From Phlegmacium glaucopus (Eukaryota > Basidiomycota > Agaricomycetes > Agaricales > Cortinariaceae), in NCBI GenBank assembly GCA_015039465.1, contig MU130547.1, positions 294,491 to 358,490 on the forward strand: a stretch of DNA of 64,000 nt, in the 5' to 3' direction. How positions within the stretch are numbered: the first letter of the stretch is position 1; every line of letters begins with the position of its first letter. This document shows, piece after piece, positions 1 through 12,697 of this stretch. The translations under genes and the position numbers were made by a program. The notes under the pieces are model-generated. The model did no database searches and was not told the origin of the DNA. It saw only the letters and a list, made by a program, of their open reading frames with translations.

Positions 1-442
1 AAATTTTCATGCGAAATCTCTATTATGGCTTCATCAGTACTGTTCAGATAGGAGCAAAGAGAAGAGCAGAATAAGGCACCCAATTGTTTGTGTTGGCAAA
101 GTGGCGGACACCTCGACAGTGAGCACATGGAAGATCCATTCAATTGTCTTCTGTAGATCTTTACTGTTAGCGGCGTAAATGTCTCCAAAATAAAACCATG
201 GAAGGCCTTTTTCGAAATAAAGCTAATCACAACCTATCACAACTTGAGTGGGCCGATATCAGGTACTCGCACTACACGGAGTAGAACGTGGTAAGAAGTA
301 TTCATATCCTATTTCAGGAATCACGGGGGTAGTACAATTAAAGATCATATGCTAGTAACACACCAAGGAAGAGAGATATCGAAGACCATTTCATTGATTG
401 AGAAAAGATCTTCAAAAGAAAACCAATAATACAGAGAGTCGT
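1..442. other. No gene seen
   Basis: I see no convincing coding exon, RNA gene or repeat here. The stretch lies downstream of the minus-strand gene that ends at 443, so it probably holds that gene's 3' untranslated region. Confidence 0.4.
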
Positions 443-1977
443 TCAGATAACGTAGACATCTTCCTTCTCAACTTGATATTCTTCTAGCCGCTTAAAATAT
501 GCAGCGCGTTCTTGTCGTTCTTGCTCCCATTTCTAATACTGAATAAGCTTGATGGGATGGCCTGGACCAGGAGGGGACATACCTCGGCATAGTCATTGTC
601 GTTGTCATTTCGTTCCACGGCTTTTTCTTTCTTCACTTTCTTGGTCCCAGTCGAGCGCGATTTCTTGGTATTTATTTTAGACTCAGTAGCCTTCGCGCGT
701 TTTGGATCGACCTGTTCCCCCTCAGTCTCCGCGTCATCATCCAGAGCTGCCCCTAGTTCCAAGGGGGCCATTGTACTCTTCGATGTCGTGGATGGTTCAC
801 CTTTAACTATTCCACGTCCAGTGCGGTTTCTTGTTTTCCTAAAAGCGCTCCCTACCTCCCGATTACCATTGAGTTTATCTGTCAACTCGTCCAAGGTATC
901 CTCTCGCCCAGCGTCCAGAGCACGTTTTTGAGCAGAAGGTTTCGAAGGGGATGGAGTACTCGGCATTGATGACGAAGATGAAAAAACGCCGTCCTCTTCG
1001 CACGACAACCGTTGTCGCTTCTTCTTGTCCTTATGCGGAGTGGGTGGCGTGGCATAGTGTGGGTGTGGGTGTTCAGAAATGGCACGAGGAAGGGGAGAAT
1101 TGCCTTGGTACAAGGGGCGTTTTAACCGACGAACTAGACGTGGTGATGAAGTGTCGGCAACCAGAATCCGACCCAAATCCTCATCAAATTCATCCTGGTG
1201 ATGATGCCGCTTAAGAGGAGAAGAAGCGGCAGCTGTGCGTTGGGCTTTGAGTTTCCGTTCCAATGCAACGAAACCGAATGGGTCCGAACTCGATGATATC
1301 ACGCTAGGGCTGCCATGAGAGGCTGGGCGACCATCGTCAAATTCAATCCAGAGATTGTTTTCTTCCTTGTATGAAGAGAGGCCGACCCACAATGTATTCG
1401 ACTCGGGCAGAATCTTTGGGTATTGCGGTGAAGAAGTCATTTCAGAGGGAGGAGACGATGGTGGAAGTGGAGAGTCAAGATATGTCGGGGCAGGCAACAT
1501 CATAGGTACGAGAGCCCCACCGCCCAGACCTTGGGCAAGTGACAAGGGGCTGGCAAAATTTACGCTGTTTTCGATCTGCTCTAAAATGCCATGCTCGGCC
1601 GCCTCGTTTTCCTCGCCACGGTTGGCAGCCTCAGGCGCGGGCAGGAACTGCGAAGTGATATCTTGCAGAGGGAGTTTCTTACGTTTCGGTGGTGGGGCTT
1701 TAGCTTTGCCTTTTCCTTTCGCTTTGGTTGTGTTGGCTGTGTTTTCAAGCCCTTTAGGCAGTGTGCTGATCCGCAAGCTAGCTGGAGTTGTCGAGCCTAA
1801 GCCGACTCTATTGCCGTTACTACGAGTACGAGTTTGAGAGCGAGTGGCTCGCGTGGCCGTCCTTCCCTCGTTCTCCTTCTCACTTTCGAAACCATGATTC
1901 TGGTCCCGGGTTGTGGTTGAATTTGAAGCATTCGCCGCGTCCCATTGAGCGCGGGTTACATTCCTTGTGCGGGGCAT
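443..1977 (-). CDS. Uncharacterised Ser/Pro/Lys-rich, probably nuclear protein
   Basis: Two exons: 1977-583 and 532-443, joined across a 50-nt GT-AG intron (582-533, donor GTATGT, acceptor TATTAG). Splicing keeps phase 0 and gives 494 residues. Reading through the intron would instead give an unrelated tail. The C-terminus becomes a charged, helix-like segment (KWEQERQERAAYFKRLEEYQ). The rest is low complexity, with basic clusters (PPPKRKK near residue 95, DKKKRQR near 315) that look like nuclear localisation signals, and many SP/TP sites (SSP, TPSPSKP) typical of proline-directed phosphorylation. A short LPLQDIT motif lies near residue 103. I recognise no domain. Nuclear location is inferred from composition only. 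A regulator of chromatin or the cell cycle is possible, but nothing here proves it. The start is the first ATG of the open frame. Confidence 0.7.
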
Positions 1978-4900
1978 TCTCTATAACCAGTACGGGGAGA
2001 GTAAAGATAGAGATATCCAAGATATTTGTATTTCGTCCTAAACAATGGCAAGGGTATCGATATAGAAAAAAAGTGTGCGATCCAAGATGTTGAAGCGTTG
2101 AGTCCAGAACTCGAACCACAAATGGCCACACTTGGTAACAGGCGTGCGAATTTGAGACAAACCAAAGAACGCGTACATACCGCTCGATCACGTGCGTGTC
2201 CACTGTTTGTACTTAATTGCATCACAAGCCGCCCAAAAAGTCGGTGCTGTAATCCACCAGATATTGACACTTTTCGTGCACAAACTAGACTTTGGTCCTT
2301 CAGGCTTGGTAAAAAATTCCAAATTAGGAAGAACATACATCACGGAAATCTAAAAATGTAATATTTAGATATCGCGCACGAAACACTTCGGGAAAAGCAT
2401 CCCATTTACGCGTGTTGTCATATCGATAATGTGTTATCATTCTTATCACTCCCATTTCTCATATTTTTCCATTCTATTCATCCCCTGATCACTTGGCGTG
2501 ACCCTATCTATGACCAATACGGAGAGGATTTTTATCATGTATACACTTCGTTATTTCGCGTAGTTTACCCCGGGCCCTCAGAGACCCTCAGTCTATCATT
2601 TCGGGACTGAATTGTATCTTGTTCTATAGACGGCAAACAGCCTCAACATGAGGTGTGTGGCCGCACTTTTGTGGTGGTTGTGCGCTTAGTCATTGGCCAT
2701 CACCCATATTTTCAGGTCAAAACCCATGTCTTTCAGTATGCCCACAATTTGAACTTGGAATTCTGATGAACGACTGAGCTCGAACAGAGGCTATTCCCAT
2801 AACATTCACAACGCCAACGTCCTTCGGCCTCATCGGTTCCTCGGGCTTCATGGGGGCTTGATAAAGAAATCAATAGCAGTTATGACCCGCTTATCTTCGG
2901 CCTTGTGGCTTTATTTTAACCTTATCGTCTTAAAGCTCCCAACTGTCTTGTATTGTTTACGAGATGGAGGTATCCTGATAACGTCATACAGATGAACTCA
3001 ATCTCTAACAATCTAATCGGACTACTTAGTAATTATGCCGCATCAGTCCTTGCGCTCGACCACATGCCCGGGCCTTTCCTCGACGTTTTACTAGTGCCTA
3101 GAGCGTAAGAGTTTGCACATACCCACGGCTTCTTGGTGTCCTTCATTCTGTGGTGCATGCGTTGACGTCTAGTCTACTTCATGCCGACCTTGACTGGCAA
3201 TTTCTTGTGAGCCTTCTGGGCTGAAAACCTCCCAATCTGCTCGATCCTAATGCAGATAACATTCCCCATTGTAACTCTTGTCCAACCAATACTCGACTTT
3301 GTCATCGTGAAAAATAGGTCTGATTCCGGGGGCTATTGTATCAACTTCTGAGGTTCTAAGCGAGGTTGCTCGTTTCAGTTCAGTTATATATTTCCACAGC
3401 GATGGGAATCACGCCGCGAAAGGTATGTCCTACATATGTAGATATTCTAAGAGTGTGAAGTTGAATCGGCCTGTCACAGCCCGTCGATATCCGCAAGAAC
3501 CTGAAATCCGACCTAAAGCGATATTCCGCAGTAGTGTGCTCGACTCCATCTTTGACCGCCCTTTATGTCGTCTGACACACTTTCCCCAGTCCTCGATGTG
3601 TAAGGTGAAGGGCGTTAACATTATTTGGATCCTTTGCCGAAGGCTTTTGTTTAACTTTGAATTATATCGACGCTAACAAACCCTTTGTTTAAGCATTTGT
3701 ATTTGAAAGAGGTCCAAAGCCTGGTTGGATCCAAAAGAACAATGGTTACCAAGTGGCCACACGACTTCTATCAGTTCTATACTCATTGATTGTGACCAGT
3801 GCTATGGGCCACACGCCTCTTTAGGATGTTAGTGGACTCAAACGTCCGAAATACAGATACGCCACCGTATAGTATAGTACTTATAAACGCTGCCGTTTCC
3901 ACAGAGGTTTCTGTTCGTGGCTTTCCCTCGATCTCGCCGAACTCGACACTTTCGGAAGTCCTAGTCCAATAATGGCTCCTTTCTCTCAACGACTGGCCCG
4001 TTCATCACTCGTGCGTGCTCTCTCTTCATCTCTGATCCCGCTTATTTACTTTATCCTGGGTAGTATGATCCACTCATCACTCTTGAAGTCCTCCCCTTTT
4101 GCGCATCAGCCGACGACTACGACATAGACGCGCACATATTCTCGGGGTATGGGACTTCAAACGACGACGTCCTTCATCCACGACCCAAGCGTCTTGTTGT
4201 ATCTCAAAACCCACAAAAGGCCGTGCTTCGTAAAGTGAGTACATCGTTCTTGCCCTGAATATCGTGCGTTATTTATAAATTGTAGGCTTGGCCAGATGCT
4301 CGTAAGGCAGAAGAGGTGGTATCGTTCCATCAGAAAGACTTGGCTTCCCAACGCGATAGCCCCTGCAAACTACCCCCAACGCGCCTTATATACGCCATCC
4401 TCGGTCAATCAATTGCCCCCTTGGCCCCGGTAGCCTTTAGTCCAAGAAAAATTGCCTAATCACGTCCGGGAAAACGTACTTCGAGACACATAATGCCGTC
4501 ACCTCGTTTTGTGCGACATGCCAACGAAGCTTGAGCATTATCACAGCTTACGATATTTTCGCCGCAATGTTTCAACTTTAATGCACCAGGGTAGCAACCA
4601 GAAGTGTTCCTGCAATGTAGAATCTGTATCTTGTAGCGAGCTTCAACTTTTCAAGTTCAACAACAATCTATGGAATTCGAACAAATATCCATTTCTCCCA
4701 TGCTTTGTCCTTCGGCGGCTGCTCGAGGAACGTATTTTATTAATGTCGCGCTCGAGGCTATATATGGGTAAAGATTTTCCCTCCAAATGCCGTCAGTGGG
4801 TAACTACCCACGGATATTTAGGGACTGTACAATGCGCAGCATTGGGCACTAGCAGTGTATACTTAGAAGAAGCTCTTATGTGGAAAAGAACATGAACTTG

Positions 4901-5628
4901 CCTCACTGGAGCCCACCTCGTCTCACGGTTTCCAGCAAGAGCGTGATCCACAACCAGTAGATCAACTTCGGAACATGCATATCTCTCACCAACCTGCGCC
5001 ACTGTAGCCATCTACTTGATCAGATAAGAGCGGGTTCCCATTACCAAACTTCAGCGCTTCCGCCTCTCAATTCAATGGATGCTTATAGCTCCACACATCA
5101 CATACTACGGCATCTCATCAAGACGGGAGAGAACTCATAAGTTCAAACTTAGAATAGTACCATGTGAGATGACAGTCCTGAGAAACGCCAGTCTCAGTGA
5201 AGGATGATCCTTTTCCTGAAATACTTTTCAAAGTAAAAGTGTTACCGGTAAGGGTATGTGGCTACTCGTTCCCGTTAATATCGCACTGCCTCCATTGTCG
5301 TTAGGGATCGAAGGTTCCGTTACGAGGCACGATGGCTCTTGGTTGTCAAATACAAATCATTTTTTTCGGCGTGAAGCTGGAATTGACGGAAGTCTGCACG
5401 TGAGGTGGGCGTCCTTTCTAACTCCGTGATCTAAGATCTTATCTAATGCCGATCACAGGGTCGAAATTCGGGTCTTCAATAAACGATGTCACAATACATA
5501 ATATTAATAAGGTTGTTCGGCCTCATTGAACTTAACAAAAGGGATAAGAGGGTCTTGGAATAGAATGGTTTTCAACCCCTCGGTCCTTCCTGTCACTCGT
5601 CTTGGCCTCGTCCTTCATCTTCACCAAA
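1978..5628. other. Long gene-poor stretch
   Basis: Only short, mutually overlapping open frames occur, with no paired splice signals or recognisable protein motifs. I see no tandem array and no element with TSDs. It may hold decayed genes or untranslated regions that I cannot identify. Confidence 0.35.
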
Positions 5629-6707
5629 ATGATGCTCAACGTATCACGAGCGCCTGTTCCAGAATCATGGCTTTCTACTTTGGCGACGAAGCCTTCACTG
5701 GGCTACAACTCACTAGATAAGGAAGCGCTGGAAGTTACAGTATGTGTTATAATTTATCATTGCTGCACTGCTTTTATATATCCTATGATAGCTGGAAAAG
5801 AGCCGTTTTAGCGTCTCAACAATTGACAGTGAATTATTTCCAGAGCTCCTTTCATGGTCTGCCTTGATGAACGCCTTACCCACCTCACACCGTGTTCAGA
5901 GTATCCCTAGCGATATCCCCAGGCCAGATGATGGTGGTACCAACGGTGGTACTGATAATACCGACAGTGATGATACCGACATTGGTGATATTGATACCGC
6001 TGATATTGACACCATCCTTGAACCCAATTCATCACTATCCTTAATTCTCGATCCTACTACCCTAGAGGTTGGCTTCGATCAGTCATGTTTTGACAGTCTG
6101 GACGACCTTCTCCTCCATCATCCGTTTGAGGCATTCACAGAAGCCTGCTGGCTAGACGCTGTTGGCCCCTCATCACCCACCTCTACACCTACTCGATTTC
6201 CAAATAAACCTACTGGTCGAAGAAAACTTCCATCTCCTCCAGTTACGAACCCATCATCTGAAAAATGTGACCCGGATGTGGCCGAAAGTTTGACGTACTA
6301 CAAAGAAGAGCGGATTTCCACGTCCACTATTGGAGTTGATATTACTTACAGCGCCTCTCCCTTGCGTACAGAGCAAAAGTCACCGTGGTCTGTGAGTAAA
6401 ATTCACCTCATTGCGCACCTTATATTCCTATTTTACGGGGATTATGTCCTCCCACTCTGTTCTCCCGTAAACGTTAAACATTAATGCTAACTGTCTGCAG
6501 ACAACAGATAAAAAAAGCTTTTCGAATTCCTTGGACGACGAGGCCACCTCGTTCATCCTCTTCGAAGCACCTTCACTCGCTCCCAATCGTTATAACTCTG
6601 TTGGTCACTTCCCCATGCCGTCGAGTCACCCACATAGGATGAACGTGTACCCCCGTATCCCCACTTTTTGTTCAAACTTACCGGCAAGTTGGACTTCCGT
6701 AAGGTAA
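5629..6707 (+). CDS. Uncharacterised acidic protein, three exons
   Basis: The best model is 5629-5739, 5846-6391 and 6501-6707, giving 287 residues. The second intron (6392-6500, 109 nt) is well supported: donor GTGAGT, a textbook branch site TGCTAAC at 6484 and acceptor CTGCAG, with phase kept. The first intron (5740-5845) needs the acceptor AG that follows CCAG (CCAGAG), because using CCAG itself runs into a stop. The alternative is a gene starting at the ATG at 5867. The protein has an Asp/Thr repeat tract (TDSDDTDIGDIDTADIDT) near residues 75-95, then Leu/Phe-rich and Pro/Ser-rich segments. I do not recognise the family. Acidic-hydrophobic composition would suit a transcription activation region, but that is a guess. 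Confidence 0.5.
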
Positions 6708-9700
6708 TAGATGTCATCTTGGATAGGTCCACTCGTAATGTCGTCCTCAGCGACAGTTCATTATGTGAAGACTTGCATTATCGTTATTTCCGCCACTTGG
6801 CTTTATTCATTCCTTCTATTCATTCCTTAACTATGTTCTTGTTTTAATCTGTATCCATGGATTCCTAGTGCATTGCTTCTAGTCAATTCATATTTGCTAC
6901 ATACACCCCCTGCGCTCTTTCTCCTCTTGTATATGTACTTGTACCTCATACATGTTCTCATACTATCAAAAAATGCATCGCGTTAGCAACTGTCCATTTC
7001 TGCTTTACATTCCTTCTTCGATAACGATTTCTCCGCATTGTGACCAATTGGTCAAGCCTCTTCCGACCTGTCCGCCATGAATGTACAGGTCTAATTCACC
7101 TAGACTTCTTTACGCATCTGGTGGGATACTTCTGGTATGCGGCCCTGCTGCGCCTCTGCAAATATTTGAAAGGCTTGGGAAGCGCACTAGTATTATAATT
7201 GATCTGATTTATTCAAAAGGGTCAATTGCACAGAACGAAGATCGTTAGATGATCTGATAATGACGGAACCTTCATGATCAACATAAAACCCTGAAACATA
7301 TCTTTAATGTAGTTCCGCCGATCCGGCGATGGCTTTCCGGTCAGCTTCATTTGGCTCCGGGTCATCCCAACAAAAAAAACCTAAATCAGATGCCTTATTT
7401 TTTTTTGAGAGTGCCTGTATCAGTGTATGAAAATTTCAGTCGGTCCATATGAGTCCATATGTACGACTTTAGAACAGGTTAGAATCATCCTTTTCAGGGT
7501 TTTCGAAGTATCGGCGATAGGACCCCTTGGCTTCTAGGACCTAGAGGCTAGTACTACCAGTCGTCCGATGGCCTAGGGCCACGGGCCCCGGTTTTGACTG
7601 CGTCATTTCAAAGCCGTCGTTCGGCGATGGACTATTCCAGTTGTAGAGTATTGTCTACGGATACATCTAGGGGATCCAAAGGTCGATACGCATAACTAGC
7701 TTTCAGTATTATTATTCTACTATTTGTGTTTGTAAGGCTACGCACCAAACCATAACGGTTCAGGGCCGCATTATGCCCTACGGGTACCATGCGGTTACGG
7801 TGGAGCCGCAATCATAACCAGTCGTAACCTGTTCACGATACGGTGCGGCCTAGCCATAACTAGGTACGGTTATATGGTACAATTTTTTTTTTGTTCTTAG
7901 ACTATAATAAATTAGACTAGAAGTTGGTTGTTTGGAAATGTGATCTGCGTAAGCCTCAGCATGAGAACCCTGTTTAGGTCTGGAATGAGACTGGCTCGTC
8001 GCAATGAAATGGTTTCAGGGCCACCAGAGAAAATCCTCTCAACAACGACTGCTGAAGCTATATTGAATAGGCATCAGGATAATTGGGATATGAAACGGGA
8101 TATATTTACCAGGAATTGAAGAAATCACATAGTACAAGTAGATATAAACATGGGAACTGAGTGCTGGCCCTAATGCCGATGAAGAGGGCTTGCTCGGCAA
8201 GGTTTCCATATCCTTGTTAAAAAACTGGCAAGTTTCAACCTCACTACGATTGGAATGGAAACGCAAAGTGATGGAAACAAAAATCAGGGCACAGAAGTCA
8301 ACATCCTGGTAAATCTTGCAGAATCTTGCCTGTGAAGATGTAAATTAGTCAGTCACCAAGCAATAAATATCTGGATACTCACCACATTAGCTACATTCAG
8401 CAACAGTCAGGCACATGCTTGAGTCCCTGAAGATGATAACGAACTTGGATTGATGCGCCGTTGATACTTGTTTTAAGATTCAAATATGAACTCAGCATCA
8501 ACCGTATGCGGTTATGGTGCGCGTACACTTGCCATTTGTATGCAAGGAAAAAAGAAAAAAAATGCTGAGTGAGCCTTTGCAAGGGCTTGAAGGGCGTATC
8601 ACTGATAACATCAAACCTCGTTAACTTTTGTTTATAGAGTACAATCCAAATCTCGAGGGCTTGCTGAATTTATGTTGCAATAGCTTGCATCAATGCATTA
8701 AGTCTATCAAAAATGTATTTCATTCAAAATGATAGGCCATCTAAAAAAGGCCTGAGGTTTTATGTACAGCGGACCCAAATGTTGCCCAAATGTTTTTTTT
8801 ATCTACTTACGAATTTCCTGGATGCAAGGTTTTCCTCGAAAAGCGATGGGTAGTGGTTACTAAGCTGTTTCGTGCATTTTGCGAGACGAAGGTTGGCGTC
8901 GACCATGTTGACCTGTAACTCGCCAGAGCATTCGTTCCTTGGGGGGACGTCCATAGATGGGACGGTGACAAATCTCCCATTACTTATTCGGATTTTGAAA
9001 TTTCGGCTCCGCACTCCAGACTGTTTTTTGAACTTTTTTCCGCCTATCGTTTTATCTCAGAGAGCCAGATAATTAAAAAGTTTGGATTTTTGAAAGTACT
9101 AAATAGCCTATTTGGGCAATTTACGGAGATTTCCGTGGTTCCAACATTGGCTTCTTTTGGCTACATCAGGTTTCCGGAACTGTTTATGTAAAGCCGTTTG
9201 ATTGGTATCATGTACCAGTGGCCGTCTCCCGGAGAACTTGCCACATGCGTTTGTCACGGGGGTCTGTCATCGTCTGCCGTCATTTGCCGTGGTTCGGCAG
9301 CGAACTATTTCCCTATATAGAACTTTTTTCTGCATTAACTACCTATGATGCATCCAAGGCTCAAGAACAGATTTTCGTAGCCCCCGGTAAACGTCAAGTT
9401 CAAGAACCAACCGTACGCGACGGAACCGTTTTTGTTACACACTGCCGTCAAGTAGTATTCAGAGCGCTAGAGCCTAGCGTCGGATCGACTGGGTCATAAA
9501 CACATTCGGACTTGTGACCTAAAACCTCGGGCTTCGTGCTCCTCATTGTAATTTATTACTATGTCCTACTGTTGAACTAGCAGCCCCCCCGCATCTCAGC
9601 CATTTGGCTACTTTACAGCGCGTGATTAGATAATATAGAAACAGTTTTCCGTTGTTTCCATAGTAACATTCGTATTGAACTGTGATTATCCGTCTGCCGT

Positions 9701-9786
9701 TGGTGCCGCAGCGGACTTTCGAAACTTTTGAAGGCCACGTGCTTAAATTCGGCACCCCACGATATGACATTTTGTGACTGCCGGTT
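6708..9786. other. Gene-poor stretch with degenerate repeats
   Basis: No coding exon is convincing. Short open frames are present on both strands without splice support. A cluster of repeated CGGTTA-type words lies at 7738-7880. The remainder looks like decayed intergenic or transposon-derived sequence. Confidence 0.35.
7738..7880. repeat. Cluster of CGGTTATGG/ACCATAACG words in both orientations
   Basis: Words such as ACCATAACGG, GCGGTTACGG, CATAACCAG, CGTAACCTG and ACGGTTATATGG crowd into 140 bp in both orientations. The layout resembles the subterminal word arrays of the MITEs further right. I could not find terminal repeats or a TSD. Confidence 0.35.
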
Positions 9787-9794
9787 CGGTTATA

Positions 9795-10520
9795 CAAGGG
9801 GGAACCGGGCCGTTGTTCCGTGACCCGAGGTAGGGGGTCAAGCCTAAAGGGCTTAAATTTTTTACTAAAACCATATATTTACAGTGTCTTGCATAACCGT
9901 TTGCACACTTGTTTCGCGAATTCGCATTTGTATTTATTTGTCTGTTATGACGGTCACGCATTGGTAAGCTGAGATCTAGAGATTGTGCAGACTGATGTCA
10001 ACTGTCGATGCACTTCAGGTTCAACCCTCCCGCACAATTTCAACCATGACGCGTCAAATAAAGATGAATATCAAGTGAAAATGATAATGACGACAAGTTT
10101 CACAGCCTCACGGTGTAATTTGGGTCAGCAGGGCATGATTGCCCAGTTTGTCTTGTCACAGACAAATAAATACAAATGCGAATTTGTGAAACAAGTGTGC
10201 AAACGGTTATGCAAGACACTGTAGGGCCATCTGGCCATTCCCCAGCCTTGTAAGGTATTTGAAGGGCTCCTGAGGTCATCCTGACCAGCTTTTGATGATA
10301 ATAAAATTATTTCAGCCATTTTTGACAAAAGTTTAATATAAGAAATCTCCAAAAAAAGTAAGAGATCTCCAAAAACATTGGAGATATGTTCCCAAAGATT
10401 TCCCATCACAGAGAATTACCATTTTGGGCAGGAACATACCTTATTTGGGGGGAGAAGGGGGGGGGGGGTCAAGCCTCCAGCCTTAATCTGGGCAATTTTT
10501 GCCATGCCGGTTCCCCCTTG
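9795..10520. mobile_element. hAT-like MITE, 384-bp family, copy 1 (split by a nested MITE)
   Basis: The ends are CAAGGGGGAACCGG on the left and its complement CCGGTTCCCCCTTG on the right. They are flanked by a perfect 8-bp TSD, CGGTTATA (9787-9794 and 10521-10528). An 8-bp TSD is the hAT superfamily signature. Removing the nested TA element at 9882-10221 and one TA leaves exactly 384 bp, the same length as the related element at 34401-35295. G-runs sit near both ends. There is no coding capacity, so it is non-autonomous. Confidence 0.8.
9882..10221. mobile_element. TA-flanked MITE with 64-bp terminal inverted repeats
   Basis: The arms 9882-9945 and 10158-10221 are reverse complements with two mismatches. 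The terminus is CAGTGTCTTGCATAACCG. TA dinucleotides flank both sides (9880-9881 and 10222-10223), as expected for Tc1/mariner-type insertion. It is nested in the hAT-like element 9795-10520. The 212-bp interior has no coding signal. Confidence 0.85.
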
Positions 10521-10528
10521 CGGTTATA

Positions 10529-12627
10529 TCAAGTTTAAAGATATTTTAATATCTTTATGCAAGTTCAATGAGTGACTAACAAGGGATAATTCTAATTAGA
10601 AACCCCCTTTCTGCCAGAAGCCCTATGTTGGAGATGAATCCAAAGGTGCCAGGAGCATGCTGTGGACCAGTGCTGGTCTGCCTTTTCAGACAGCTCACAT
10701 GACCTACTACTCCTTGCCATTACAATAATATAAGTACATGGCCAAGTTGGTATAAGTTATCTTATTTACTAGATAATTGTGTTATCTAATTCTAAAATAT
10801 GATATTTGACAACTAAAAGCTAAGTACAAAAAGAGAAGAAGAAATACACCCCTGGCAGGGCAACTCCTGATCATGTGAAATCATTTAGGCAGGTTTTATG
10901 TGACAGCAGTATCTGGCCTTAGAGGTGTATTCTGTGTTTTGCTACACCTGCCAAATCCATATTGAGATGAGTGATCTATGGTTAACTTGATAAAGAGGGA
11001 ATGTGAAAGGTTCAAAGAGTGCAACTGTGCAAGGAAGGTGCAAGTTCAAAAGGTGCAAAACTTTCAAGTTGAAACCTGACCTACTTAATTTCACTGAGTC
11101 TCCCTTTTTTTGTTCTTGAACTACTATGTTTCTTTTCTATGTTTCATTTTGGTTCCCATTTTCATTCTTAGAAAGACATTACTGTTACTGTTTCCAACAT
11201 CAGGAAAACAGTTTTGGGCCATAGGTGGACAATATCTACTATATACCCTTCCCTCCTGACTAAATAATATATTCTGGCACTTCCTGAAGGGCTACTATAT
11301 ATTATATACCAAAATGTTCAGAAAGGTGAGAGGAATACATTGGTAATAAAATTGTGATGTAATACACACTTTTGTGCATGTTATACACGAAATAGTGCAG
11401 AATATACAGTAAAATAATGCGCTCAATGCTTATAAATAGGCCAAACATGAATCATGATGCACCTTATACCAATAGAACCACACTCCTACTAGCTTTCAAT
11501 ATATATATATATCATGTGCATGCGCTGTTTCTGGTGCGTTTTTTTACACATTTTATGTGTTTCAATTTTTAAAAAGGGCTTATATTCCCATGCTCATAGT
11601 ATGGTTAGATTCCCTAGCAGTGTACACTCCTGGAAGCCACCAATTCTGCAGGATACAGAATTGATGCAAAATGTAATGCAGAATCATAAAAATCTGCATT
11701 TAGCAGAATAATTAATTCTTAAATAATTCTACTGAGATGCAAAAAACAATTAAAATCCAGCCAGATTTATAAATTCTGCCTCAATTTTACTTTTGCATGA
11801 ATTCTGCAACAATTAGAATCCGATTAGAATGTAAGATTCTACCTTAATTTCACAAGATGCAGAATTTATCAAGAATGATAAATTCTCAATGGATTTCACA
11901 AACTGCAAAATGTTGTCAGAATTCATTATTCCACATTTTGCAGAATTGATGAGTGCAAGAGTAGCTTAGTATGACATTGTAAGGGGATACTCATTGTATC
12001 TGCACCTACCGTTAGCTTAGTACATGCATACCTTCACTCTCTCTATGATAGTATCACCACCGCTCTCCCTTCATCCTTCACCCTGTGTACATCCCCTTAT
12101 CGTTGTAGTAGTTGTCCCTCCGCTGATGATGTCCCTGACTGTGGTCACACATCAACATCTATATTTGTTATCTTTACACACCATATGCCTTCTATTTGCA
12201 CTAGCCATATTTAGATGTAGTTATTCACATGCTTGTAGTATATAGGTGTAAGGTGCTTACTTAGTATTCAACTTGATTTCCCAGGCCTTACTTCCTCTAA
12301 CAGACATTCCAAAGGTGGGATCAAAACTGTGGTAATTTTGTCCGTTCTCCTCTGTTGCTTTACCTTACTTGCTACTGCTAATAATATAGTAACTAGCAAA
12401 TAGCTAAGTGTGGAAAGGTGAAACAGAAATGTAAAATGCAGGTTAAAGTGGAGTCACATGGATCCGGTAATTTGGTAATGAAACATAGGAGATAAGAGCC
12501 AAATAAAAGGAGACAAGATAAAATAAAGGTGATGAGTAATAAAGTCACCTGAGTGGCCTTCATTGGAGTTGTGTTGAAAGATTGCAAGAACAGCTGGCAA
12601 CTGCAGATGATAATGTGAATGTTGGTG
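10529..12627. other. AT-rich, CpG-poor repeat-derived stretch
   Basis: No supported gene. A solitary CATCAGGAAAA end occurs at 11203, and a word cluster lies at 11640-11960. CpG is scarce compared with the flanks, consistent with old methylated transposon DNA. Confidence 0.4.
11640..11960. repeat. Cluster of ATTCTGCA/TGCAGAAT words
   Basis: More than ten copies of ATTCTGC or GCAGAAT and close variants occur in both orientations over 320 bp. Just outside, GTACACTCCTGGAAG (11619) resembles the TTTACACTCCCCCA terminus of the hAT-like elements in this window, so this may be a degenerate relative. Its ends and TSD are not confirmed. Confidence 0.4.
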
Positions 12628-12697
12628 ATGACTGCAAGTATCTGCAATGATCTGCAAGTATTCTGCAATGATCTGCAAGTATTCTGCAATGATCTGC